The notes beneath the pieces are model-generated. The model made no database searches and was not told the origin of the DNA. It was given only the letters and a program-made list of their open reading frames with translations. Made by a program: the position numbers and the translations under genes. Below are positions 1-7,970 of a stretch of DNA of 64,000 nt, in pieces. How positions within the stretch are numbered: position 1 is the first letter of the stretch; every line of letters begins with the position of its first letter. The stretch comes from Micromonospora coxensis (lineage in GTDB: Bacteria; Actinomycetota; Actinomycetes; Mycobacteriales; Micromonosporaceae). The stretch is from assembly GCF_900090295.1 (NCBI RefSeq), contig NZ_LT607753.1:744001-808000 (forward strand). The letters run 5' to 3'.

Positions 1-511
1 GCAGACACAGGTCCACGCCGGAGGCCACGCCAGCTGCGGTGAGCACCTGCCCGTCGTCGATGAACAGCACGTCGGCATCGACCTTCACCTCGGGAAACGT
101 GCGCTGGAAGTGCTCGGCGTTGTTCCAGTGGGTGGTGGCGGGGCGGCCGTCCAGCAGCCCGGCGGCGGCCAGCACGTACGAGGCGGTGCAGATGGAGACG
201 ATCCTCGCCTGCGGCCGCAGTCGGCGCAGGGCCGCTGCGGCAGAGTCGGGCAGCCAGTCCCGGTCGCCGACCGGGTCGCACACGAAGGGCGGCAGCACCA
301 GGGTGTCGGCCGTGTCGATCACCTCGGGGCCGTGTGGGACCGTCACGGTGAAGTCCGCGCTGGTGGCGACGGGGCGGCCGTCGGTGCTGCACGTGACGAC
401 CTCGTACAGCGGCTCGCCGTCGGGGCCGACAGCCGTGCCGAAGATGCGGACCGGAATGCTCAGCTCGAACGGGTACACGCCGTCGAGCGCCAGGACGACC
501 ACGCGATGCAT
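1..511 (-). CDS. GlxA-family transcriptional regulator, DJ-1/PfpI domain (3' part outside window)
   Basis: Reads inward from ATG at 511 and is cut by the window start, so only about 170 N-terminal residues are visible. They form the DJ-1/PfpI-like sensor domain typical of GlxA regulators: MHRVVVLALDGVYPFELSIP at the N terminus and the nucleophile-elbow region IVSICTASYVLAAAGLLDGR, followed by the ATTHW segment. In this family an AraC-type DNA-binding domain follows, which would lie outside the window. An AAGGA ribosome site sits 7 nt before the ATG. It is divergent from the oxidoreductase at 614, its likely target. Function as a regulator is inferred from the family. Confidence 0.85.
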   Translation of the reverse strand, partial: MHRVVVLALDGVYPFELSIPVRIFGTAVGPDGEPLYEVVTCSTDGRPVATSADFTVTVPHGPEVIDTADTLVLPPFVCDPVGDRDWLPDSAAAALRRLRPQARIVSICTASYVLAAAGLLDGRPATTHWNNAEHFQRTFPEVKVDADVLFIDDGQVLTAAGVASGVDLCL

Positions 512-545
512 GGCCAGATCCTTGCACGTTGTGGCAATCTGGCCA
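511..545. promoter_or_regulatory. Inverted repeat in the glxA-type/oxidoreductase divergent region
   Basis: TGGCCAGAT (511-519) and ATCTGGCCA (537-545) are perfect 9-bp arms separated by 17 nt, with a smaller TTGC/GCAA pair nested inside. The repeat covers the start codon and leader of the minus-strand regulator and lies about 70 nt before the plus-strand oxidoreductase. Its position suggests an operator for autoregulation and control of the neighbour; binding is not shown. Confidence 0.5.
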
Positions 546-613
546 CTCGAACCGGTGGCCGCCGCTCCGGCAGGGTGGATCGCGCACACCCACGATGAAC
601 AGGAAGGCATGCG

Positions 614-1540
614 ATGCGCGCGATCGAACAGGACCGGTTCGGTGGACCCGAGGTACTCGAACTGGTGGAGGTCGACCGCCCCGAGCCCGGTCCGGCGGAG
701 GTGCTCGTCCGGGTCCACGCCGCCGGGGTCAACCCGACCGACTTCTGGCACCGCGCGACCGGCGGCCTGCTCGGCCGGCCGGTGCGGCTGGGCTGGGACG
801 TCTCCGGCGTCGTGGCGGCCGTCGGTGTCGGCGCCGCGCTGTTCTCGCCCGGTGACGAGGTCTTCGGGATGCCTCGGCTACCACAGGCCGCCGGCACGTA
901 CGCGGAGTACGTCACGGCGCCGTCGCGTCACCTCGCCCGCAAGCCCGCAGGACTGTCCCACGTCGAGGCGGCCGGCCTGGGGCTCGCCGGGCTCACCGCG
1001 TGGCAGGCCCTCGTCGATGTCGCCGATGTCCGGCCGGGCCGACGCGTACTGATCCACGCCGCCGCGGGCGGCGTCGGCCACCTCGCCGTGCAGATCGCCA
1101 AGGCGCGCGGCGCGTACGTGGTCGGCACCGCGAGCGCCGCGAAGCACGCGTTCGTCCGCGGGCTGGGCGCCGACGAGGTCGTCGACTACACCCGCACCGA
1201 CTTCGCCGAGACGCTCCACGACCTCGACGTGGTCGTGGACCCGATCGGCGGCGAGTACGGGCCGCGCTCGCTGCGGACGTTGCGCCCCGGCGGCATCCTG
1301 GTCGCCCTCGCCTCGCCGGCGGAGACGTACCTGCAGGAGGAGGCGGCCCGGCAGGGCAAACGCGCCCGATTCATGATCGTCGAGCCCGACTCCGCCGGGC
1401 TCGCGTCCCTCGCCGACCTGGTCGACGCGGGACACCTGCGCGTCGAGGTCGACACGGTGCTCCCCCTCGAACAGGTCGCCCGGGCCCACGAGATCGGCCA
1501 GACCGGCCGCACCAAGGGAAAGATCATCCTGACGCTCTGA
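614..1540 (+). CDS. NADP-dependent quinone-oxidoreductase-like protein (zinc-free MDR family)
   Basis: 308 aa medium-chain dehydrogenase/reductase. The N terminus (MRAIEQDRFGGPEVLELVEV) is typical of zeta-crystallin/quinone oxidoreductases. A GroES-like domain covers roughly residues 1-120 and a Rossmann domain follows with the nucleotide loop HAAAGGVGHLAVQIAKARGA. No structural zinc Cys cluster is visible, as expected for the NADPH:quinone reductase branch. The C terminus GRTKGKIILTL is also typical. The start has a GGAAGG site upstream. Likely reduces quinones or activated alkenes with NADPH in the cytosol; the substrate cannot be read. Probably regulated by the divergent GlxA-type protein. 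Confidence 0.9.
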   Translation: MRAIEQDRFGGPEVLELVEVDRPEPGPAEVLVRVHAAGVNPTDFWHRATGGLLGRPVRLGWDVSGVVAAVGVGAALFSPGDEVFGMPRLPQAAGTYAEYVTAPSRHLARKPAGLSHVEAAGLGLAGLTAWQALVDVADVRPGRRVLIHAAAGGVGHLAVQIAKARGAYVVGTASAAKHAFVRGLGADEVVDYTRTDFAETLHDLDVVVDPIGGEYGPRSLRTLRPGGILVALASPAETYLQEEAARQGKRARFMIVEPDSAGLASLADLVDAGHLRVEVDTVLPLEQVARAHEIGQTGRTKGKIILTL

Positions 1541-1600
1541 CCTCCTGCGTCGGTCCTGGCGGCGGCCCGACCGGACGCCACCGCAAACGGCACGTCCTGC

Positions 1601-3025
1601 TCAGGTTCGCCCCTCGTCCGGAGTGGACGGCAGCCAGGGCCACGGCAGGTCCCGGAAGGCCGCCTCGACGAGCAACCGCTCGATGTCGCGCAGGAACCGC
1701 TCGGCGTACGGTCGGGGCAGGTGGCCGGAGTCCCCGGTGAGGGCGATGCCGATGCCCCCGGGCCGGTCGGTGATCTCGACGCGCATCAGCCAGGTGAACC
1801 GGTCCAGACTCTCGGCGGGCACGACGGTCGTGGCGGCCATGGTGGCCCGGAGCTGCGCCTCGTCGACCGCCGGGGCGAGCGGGTCGCTGTCGGCGGCGAG
1901 CCGGACGTCGTTGACGTAGCAGTGCGGGCTGACGCCGGCCTCGAAGGGCAGCCCGGCCGCCGCGAAGGCACGACCCAGCTCCGCCGGGTCGTAGTAGGAG
2001 TGCCGGTACGCCTGCAACGCCGCCTGCCAGACCCGGGGCAGCAGGTCGTCGAAGCTCGGCCGGTCGGTCGAGTCGATCACCAGTAGGCCGAGCTGGTTGA
2101 GCTTGGCGATCGCGTCGGCGTAGCCGGCGACCGCCCGGTTGCTGGCCATCGAGTGCAGGCCGCAGACGCCGCTGCCGGACCACCGGGACACCACCGCGGC
2201 GACCGCCGCGAGCAGCACGGTGGAGCCGGTGACGCGGCAGCGTCGGGCAGCCAGCCGGACGGCGGTGTCGGCCGCCCGCGACACCAGGACCGTGCGCGGG
2301 AAGCGGGGCGTGGCCGGCGGGGCGATCCAGGGCAGCGTCCGCGACGGCAGCCGCGCGTAGCCGCGTACCCAGTAGGCCACCGCCCGGGCCGACCGCGCCC
2401 GGGCGGCGTCCTGCTCGCGGCGGGCGACGTCCACCGACTGCGGCCCGGCCGGAGCGGCGACGGCGCCGCGCAGCACCAGCAGCCGCAGCTGGCGCAGCAG
2501 TGCCTCGACGGCCACGAAGTCGACCGTGACGTGGCTGAAGACGACGACGAGGTGACTGATCCGGTCGTCGACGCGGACCAGCGCGACGCGCTGGGGCCAC
2601 TCCCGGGCGTGGTCGAACGGGGTGGCCGCCAGCCGGTCGGCCAGCGTCGCGGCCACCGCCGCCGGGTCGTGTCGGTGCGGCGCGAACTCGTCGGCGGCCG
2701 CGTCCACCACCGCGACGGGCAGCTCGCCGGTGGCGGCGACGACCTGGCGCAGGTCGCCGTCGACCACCTGGATCCGGGTACGCAGCGAGCTGTTCCTGCC
2801 CACCAGGGCGCCGACGGCCCGCAGGACGCCCGCCAGGTCCGCCGGGCCCCGGCGGGGCGTCGCGACGATCCGCCGCAGGCTCATCAGGGTCTGCTCGGCG
2901 CCGCGGCGGCGCATCGCCGTCCACAGCGCCTGCTGGCCCCAGGTGAGCGGCGCGGGCGCGGCGGCGGCGCCGACGAACGGAGCGTGATACGGCGTCGGCG
3001 CGCCCGCCCGGTCCGGTGTCTCCAT
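1601..3025 (-). CDS. Degenerate NRPS condensation-like protein
   Basis: 474 aa protein with the layout of a single condensation (C) domain: an LTWGQQALW motif near residue 29 (C1-like), the core region near 164-170 and an RPYAERFLRDIERLLVEAAF segment near the C terminus. The catalytic C3 motif HHxxxDG is changed to SHVTVDF (Ser164-His165...Asp169-Phe170): the second, catalytic His and the Asp are kept, while the first His and the Gly are lost. It is last in the NRPS operon, 50 nt after the carrier protein gene, and is clearly related to the two domains of the protein at 13672. It could be an acyltransferase or release enzyme for carrier-bound intermediates, or a catalytically dead partner; I cannot tell which. 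Confidence 0.75.
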   Translation of the reverse strand: METPDRAGAPTPYHAPFVGAAAAPAPLTWGQQALWTAMRRRGAEQTLMSLRRIVATPRRGPADLAGVLRAVGALVGRNSSLRTRIQVVDGDLRQVVAATGELPVAVVDAAADEFAPHRHDPAAVAATLADRLAATPFDHAREWPQRVALVRVDDRISHLVVVFSHVTVDFVAVEALLRQLRLLVLRGAVAAPAGPQSVDVARREQDAARARSARAVAYWVRGYARLPSRTLPWIAPPATPRFPRTVLVSRAADTAVRLAARRCRVTGSTVLLAAVAAVVSRWSGSGVCGLHSMASNRAVAGYADAIAKLNQLGLLVIDSTDRPSFDDLLPRVWQAALQAYRHSYYDPAELGRAFAAAGLPFEAGVSPHCYVNDVRLAADSDPLAPAVDEAQLRATMAATTVVPAESLDRFTWLMRVEITDRPGGIGIALTGDSGHLPRPYAERFLRDIERLLVEAAFRDLPWPWLPSTPDEGRT

Positions 3026-3075
3026 GGGCTGCCTCCACCTTCCGCACCCCGGCGGTCGCGAGCGAGCCGGGCGGC

Positions 3076-3351
3076 TCAGCCGGGCTGCCCGGTCGCGCCC
3101 TGCTCCGCCCCGGCCACCGTCACCAGCGACGCCAGGTCGTCGAGGGTGTCCACGGACCGGCCGGAGGAGTTCAGCTCGATCTCGACGCCGTACTCCGACT
3201 CGATCGCGTCGACCAGACGCAGCAGACCGAGGGAGTCCACGCCGAGGGCGACCAGCGAACCCCCGGCGAGCACGGCGTCCGCGCCCACCTCCCCGGCGGT
3301 GGCCTCGCTGACCAGCTCCGCGATCCGCTCACGCAGGTCGGTGCCTCCCAT
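3076..3351 (-). CDS. Discrete acyl/peptidyl carrier protein
   Basis: 91 aa carrier protein. The phosphopantetheine site is LGVDSLGLLRLVDAIESEYG, with Ser40 as the predicted attachment residue. The start ATG at 3351 lies 2 nt after the stop of the upstream NRPS gene, and its AAAGGAG ribosome site is inside that gene, so translation is coupled. It probably holds the acyl or aryl group activated by the free-standing ligase at 6456-7970, or an intermediate handled by the degenerate C protein encoded just downstream. Family assignment is firm; the cargo is inferred from context. Confidence 0.9.
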   Translation of the reverse strand: MGGTDLRERIAELVSEATAGEVGADAVLAGGSLVALGVDSLGLLRLVDAIESEYGVEIELNSSGRSVDTLDDLASLVTVAGAEQGATGQPG

Positions 3352-3353
3352 GC

Positions 3354-6300
3354 TCAGAACTCCTTTCCGGACTGCCGGACGATCTCGGCGATCTCGGCGA
3401 TGGTCGGGGTCTCGAAGAAGTCGTCCAGTGGCACCTCGACGCCGAGCCGTTGCTGGATCCGCCCGCTGATCCGGGTGATGGTCAGCGAGTGCCCGCCCAG
3501 GTCGAACAGGTCCTCGTGCACCCCGATGTCGGGGATGCGCAGCACCTCCTGCCAGATCTGGCGCAGCTGCTGCACCACCGGGTCGTCGGCGGCGGCGGTG
3601 TCGGGCGGCGCCGCCCCGGCCTGGTCCCGGGGCGCCGGGGCGGGCAGCGCGGCCCGGTCGACCTTGCCGTTCGGGCTCAGGGGCAGCCGGTCCAGCGTCA
3701 CGTAGTCGGTGGGCAGCGCGGCCTGCGGCAGGCTCGACGCCAGGTGCTGTCGCAGCTGCACCGGTGAAAGGGCCGCGCCGGGACGGCCCACCACGTAGGC
3801 GACCAGCCGGGGTTCGTCCGCGTCGTGCCGCAGCGCGGTGGCCGCCGCGGCCACGTCCGGATGGTCGAGCAGCCGGGCGTCGATCTCCCCCAGCTCGATC
3901 CGGTGTCCCCGGATCTTGACCTGGTCGTCGATGCGGCCGAGGAACTCGATGCGCCCGTCGGGCAGCCACCGGCAGCGGTCGCCGGTGCGGTAGAGCCGCT
4001 CGCCGGGCCGGCCGAACGGATCCGGCACGAACCGTTCGGCGGTGAGATCGTCGCGCCCCAGGTAGCCGGTGGCCAGGCCGGCGCCGGCCAGGTACAGCTC
4101 GCCGGGCAACCCGAGCGGCACCGGCCGGCGGGCCTCGTCGAGGACGTACGCCCGCACGTTCGGCAGCGGCCGGCCGATGGTGACCTCGTCGGGTTCGGCG
4201 GGGATCTCCGCCATGGTCGCGTAGACGGTCGCCTCCGTCGGCCCGTACCCGTTGATCAGGCGGGCGGTGCGGGCCCGCAGCCGGCGCGCGAGGGCGACCG
4301 GCAGCGCCTCCCCGCCGGCGACCGCGACCAGCGGCGCCGGCGGGCGCCCGGTGTACGGGTCCGGCACGCCGAGGCCCGCGTCCAGCAGGACCCGCCAGCC
4401 GGACGGGGTCGCCTGGGCGTGGGTCACGCCGGTGTCGCGGATCAACCGGAGCAGTCGTGGGCCGTCCAGCGCGCTGACCGACGAGGCGACGACGACGCGG
4501 GCGCCGGTGACCAGCGGCAGGAACACCTCCACGGTGGAGATGTCGAACGACGGTGAGGTCAGGTGCAGCCACCGGTCGGAGGAGCCGCTGCCCAGCAGGT
4601 CACGGACACCCGCCAGCAGGTTGGCCAGCGCGCCGTGCCGCACCGCGACGCCCTTGGGCCGGCCGGTCGACCCGGAGGTGTACAGCACGTAGGCGAGGTC
4701 GTCGGCGGCCGGCAGGTCGGTGGGCCGGTCCGGGACCGGACCGTCGAGCAGGTCGCCGTCCTCGACGGTGAGGGTGGGCCGGCCGGTGTCGGCGGCGGAA
4801 TCGGTGACCACCAGCGTCGGGGCGGCGTCGGCGAGGATCGCCTCCCGCCGGGCCGGTGGATTTGTCGCATCGACCGGCAGGTACGCGGCGCCGCAGCGCA
4901 GCACCGCCAGCACGGTCACCACCGCCTGCCAGGAGCGGTCCAGCGCGACGGCCACCAGCGCTCCCCGGCCGATCCCCCGCCGGCGCAGCAGCGCGGCGAG
5001 CCGGGCGACGGCGGCGTCGAGCTGGGCGTAGGTCAGCGTCCGGTCGCCGTCGACCAGGGCCGGCGCGTCCGGTGCGGCGGCGACGCGGGCGGCGAACAGG
5101 GCCGGCACCGTCTCGGCCGGGTACTCCCGGGCGGTGTCGTTGACGGTGCGGGTGACCCGGTCGAGTTCGTCGGCCGGCAACACCGGCAGGTCCGCCACCG
5201 GCCGGTCGGGGTCGGCGACCACGGCGGCGAGCATGGTGCGCAGGTGGGCGCCGATGCGCCGGACGGAGTCGGTGTCGATGGCCGCCGGGCTGTGCTGCAG
5301 GCTCACCGTGAGGCCGTCCGGGGCCTGCACGATCTGCAGGTGCAGGGCGTTGCGGGCGGCGCCGCAGAACAGCGTCCACTCGACCGCGCCGGCCACACCG
5401 GCGAATGTCGGGTCCGCGTCGCGCCGCCGGTAGGCGATGCTGACCGGGGTCAGCGCCGGGGCGGGGCGCAGTCCGGGTACGGCCTGGGCCAGCGGCACGG
5501 CGCGGTGCCGGTACACCTCGCGCAGCCGGGCCCGTACGGCGAGGGCGTGGGCGCGGAACGTGTCCGTCGCCGGTGGCGGGGCGACCGGCAGTTCGTTGAC
5601 GAAGAGCCCGATCTGGTCGGCCTGCTCCGGGGTGCGGGTGGACAGGGCCACCCCGACCGGCACGCCGTGGTTGCCGTAGCGCCGCAGCAGGGCGTGCAGC
5701 ACGGCGAACAGCAGCTCGAAGCGGGTCACCCCGATCGACCGGGCGACCCGGTCGACACCGTCGACCACATCGGCCGGCAGGTCCAGGGGTACGGCTTCGC
5801 CGGGCTCCGCGCCGGTGGGCAGCCGGCGCAGGCCGGGCAGGACGACGTCGCCGGTACCGGACCAGTGCCGCGCCCAGTGCTCCCGGGCGGCGGGCAGGTC
5901 GGCCGCGATGCGTTGCTGCTCGGCGGTGGCCAGGCCGGCGTACCCGTCGGTGCGGGGCGTGGACGAGGCCGGCGCGCCGGTGCGGGCGGCGGCGTAGGCG
6001 GCGGCCAGATCCCGGGCGAGCACGTCCTTGGACGTGCCGTCGAAGGCGAGGTGGTGTGCGGTGACCAGCAGCAGGTGGCTGCCGTCGACGGCGGTCAGCA
6101 GGGTGAACCGGGCCAGGGGACCGGTGCGCAGGTCGTACGGGCGGGCGATCTCCTCGGCGACCCGGGCGTCGGTCCACTGTCCCATCACGACCGCCGGGCG
6201 GGTGTGCGCCGGGGCCAGGTGGGGCACGCCGTCGTCGTCGGTGACGACCCGGGCGGCCAGGACCGGGTGCTGTTCGGTCACCGCGGCGCACGCCGCGACG

Positions 6301-6428
6301 AGGGCCCGACGGTCGAGGTCGGCGGCGAACCGCACGCCCCACGCCATGTGGTAGGCGGTGCCGGCGACGCCGGCCTGCTCGGTGAACCAGACGGCGTGCT
6401 GCGCGGAGGTCGCCTCGGCGGTGCCCAC
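3354..6428 (-). CDS. NRPS module C-A-PCP
   Basis: 1024 aa single-module synthetase. The C domain (about 1-430) has an intact HHLAFDG motif (His125-His126, Asp130). The A domain (about 435-900) has YTSGSTGRPKG, NGYGPTEATVY, YRTGD, a GRIDDQVKIRGHRIELGE block and NGKVDR. The PCP is around FDLGGHSLTITR with Ser981. There is no epimerase or thioesterase, so it must pass its product on. A by-eye reading of the ten specificity residues against GrsA gives roughly D-I-V-Q-V-G-G-V-Y-K, nearest the glycine code I remember (DILQLGLIWK); this is tentative. Start GTG at 6428 follows an AGGAG site, 27 nt after the ligase gene. Confidence 0.95.
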   Translation of the reverse strand: MGTAEATSAQHAVWFTEQAGVAGTAYHMAWGVRFAADLDRRALVAACAAVTEQHPVLAARVVTDDDGVPHLAPAHTRPAVVMGQWTDARVAEEIARPYDLRTGPLARFTLLTAVDGSHLLLVTAHHLAFDGTSKDVLARDLAAAYAAARTGAPASSTPRTDGYAGLATAEQQRIAADLPAAREHWARHWSGTGDVVLPGLRRLPTGAEPGEAVPLDLPADVVDGVDRVARSIGVTRFELLFAVLHALLRRYGNHGVPVGVALSTRTPEQADQIGLFVNELPVAPPPATDTFRAHALAVRARLREVYRHRAVPLAQAVPGLRPAPALTPVSIAYRRRDADPTFAGVAGAVEWTLFCGAARNALHLQIVQAPDGLTVSLQHSPAAIDTDSVRRIGAHLRTMLAAVVADPDRPVADLPVLPADELDRVTRTVNDTAREYPAETVPALFAARVAAAPDAPALVDGDRTLTYAQLDAAVARLAALLRRRGIGRGALVAVALDRSWQAVVTVLAVLRCGAAYLPVDATNPPARREAILADAAPTLVVTDSAADTGRPTLTVEDGDLLDGPVPDRPTDLPAADDLAYVLYTSGSTGRPKGVAVRHGALANLLAGVRDLLGSGSSDRWLHLTSPSFDISTVEVFLPLVTGARVVVASSVSALDGPRLLRLIRDTGVTHAQATPSGWRVLLDAGLGVPDPYTGRPPAPLVAVAGGEALPVALARRLRARTARLINGYGPTEATVYATMAEIPAEPDEVTIGRPLPNVRAYVLDEARRPVPLGLPGELYLAGAGLATGYLGRDDLTAERFVPDPFGRPGERLYRTGDRCRWLPDGRIEFLGRIDDQVKIRGHRIELGEIDARLLDHPDVAAAATALRHDADEPRLVAYVVGRPGAALSPVQLRQHLASSLPQAALPTDYVTLDRLPLSPNGKVDRAALPAPAPRDQAGAAPPDTAAADDPVVQQLRQIWQEVLRIPDIGVHEDLFDLGGHSLTITRISGRIQQRLGVEVPLDDFFETPTIAEIAEIVRQSGKEF

Positions 6429-6455
6429 ATGTGCTCCTATGGTCGTGCTTGGGGG

Positions 6456-7970
6456 TCAGTTGTCGAACAGGTCGGTGAGCTGCCGCTTGAGCACCTTGCC
6501 GCCCTCGTTGCGGGGCAGCCGGTCCAGCAGCAGGAGCCGGGAGGGCAGTTGGTAGTCGGCCAGCCGGTCGGCGAGGAACCCGCGCAGCACCGGCAGGGAG
6601 AGCCCGCCCGGGTCGGCCGGTGTCCGGGGTACGACGGCGGCGGCCACGGCCGAACCGAGCACCGGGTGCGCGACGCCGACCACGGCCGCCTCGGCGACGA
6701 GCGGATGCTCGTGCAGGGCTGCCTCGACCTCGATGGTGGAGACCTTGAACGCGCCGGTCTTGATGACGTCCTGGTGGCGGTCGGTGAGGTACAGGTAGCC
6801 GTCGGCGTCGATGCGGCCGACGTCGCCCATCCGCACCCACCCGTCGCGGAAGGTGGCCCGGTTGGCCACGTCGTCGCGGTAGTACGCGCGCGGGTGCGGG
6901 GCGCGCAGCCACACGTCGCCGGTCGCCCCGGCGGGCAGCGGGTTCGCGTCGGCGTCGGCGATCATCAGCTGCCCACCGACCGGCCGGCCCACCGCGTCGC
7001 GGCGCGACGGGTCGTAGATCATCGTGGTCTGGGCGGGGGCCGCCTCGGTCGAGGTGTAGTAGTTGACGATCGTGGCCTGCGGGAACGCCTCGGCCAGCCG
7101 GGCGGCGACCGCCGGGGCGAGCGGGGCGGCGGTGGAGCCGACGAGCTGGACCCCGCCGGTGTCGCGCCCCCGCAGCACCCCGGAGTCCAGCAGCTCGATG
7201 GCGATCGACGGGACGACGAACACGGTCCCGGTGCCGGGCGCCTCGACCAGCCGGGCGAAGCGTGCCGGGGTGAACCGGGGCAGGGTGAGCGCGGCGGCCC
7301 TGGCGGTGAGCGCGTTGAGCAGCATGGTCTGCCCGGCGTTGGTGCCGATGGCGAAGGCGTGCAGGAACCGCTGCGAGTGGGCCAGGGCGAGCCGGCGGGG
7401 GTGCGTCGGCGCGCCGACGGTGAGGTTGGCGTGGCTGGCGGCCACTCCCTTCGGACGGCCGGTGGTGCCGGAGGTGTAGAGGATCTGGGCGAGGTCGTCC
7501 GGTCGGGGGCCGGCGGGGTCGGGGTCGGTGGCGGGGCCGGCGAGCAGGGCGCCTGCGGTCCAGGTCGCCACGCCGGGCGGGACCGCCGGGGCGGGGGTGT
7601 CGTCGCCGTGCACGACGGCGGTGGCCGCGCAGTGGCGCAGCGCGTACCCGAGCTGCCCGGCGGCGAGCCGGTCGGACAGCGGTACGGCGACCGCACCGAC
7701 GCGCAGCACCCCGGCGTACGCCACCGCGAAGCGGGTCCAGTCGCGGGCGCCGAACAGCAGGCCGACCCGGTCGCCGGGGCGCAGGCCCCGGTGCCGCAGC
7801 GCGGCGGCGACCGCGCGCGCCCCGGCGGACCACTGGGCGAAGGTCAGCGTCGCCACGCCGTGCACCTCGACCGCGACCTGCTCGGGGTGCAGGCCGGTGC
7901 GCCAGTCGAGCAGCTCCGGCACCGTACGCGGCGGGGGCGTGGCCCGGCCGGGCGTCGTCGCGGCGCTCAT
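6456..7970 (-). CDS. Free-standing acyl/aryl-AMP ligase
   Basis: 504 aa adenylate-forming enzyme of the acyl-CoA synthetase/NRPS ligase superfamily. Visible motifs are the P-loop YTSGTTGRPKG (about 165-175), YYTSTEA, GDVGRIDADGYLYLTDR and the C-terminal lysine region NEGGKVLKRQL. The ATG overlaps the stop of the preceding NRPS-MFS gene as ATGA (7967-7970), so they are translationally coupled. In an operon with a discrete carrier protein, its likely role is to activate a carboxylic acid starter and load it on that carrier. It could instead make a CoA thioester. The substrate cannot be predicted by eye. Confidence 0.9.
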   Translation of the reverse strand: MSAATTPGRATPPPRTVPELLDWRTGLHPEQVAVEVHGVATLTFAQWSAGARAVAAALRHRGLRPGDRVGLLFGARDWTRFAVAYAGVLRVGAVAVPLSDRLAAGQLGYALRHCAATAVVHGDDTPAPAVPPGVATWTAGALLAGPATDPDPAGPRPDDLAQILYTSGTTGRPKGVAASHANLTVGAPTHPRRLALAHSQRFLHAFAIGTNAGQTMLLNALTARAAALTLPRFTPARFARLVEAPGTGTVFVVPSIAIELLDSGVLRGRDTGGVQLVGSTAAPLAPAVAARLAEAFPQATIVNYYTSTEAAPAQTTMIYDPSRRDAVGRPVGGQLMIADADANPLPAGATGDVWLRAPHPRAYYRDDVANRATFRDGWVRMGDVGRIDADGYLYLTDRHQDVIKTGAFKVSTIEVEAALHEHPLVAEAAVVGVAHPVLGSAVAAAVVPRTPADPGGLSLPVLRGFLADRLADYQLPSRLLLLDRLPRNEGGKVLKRQLTDLFDN

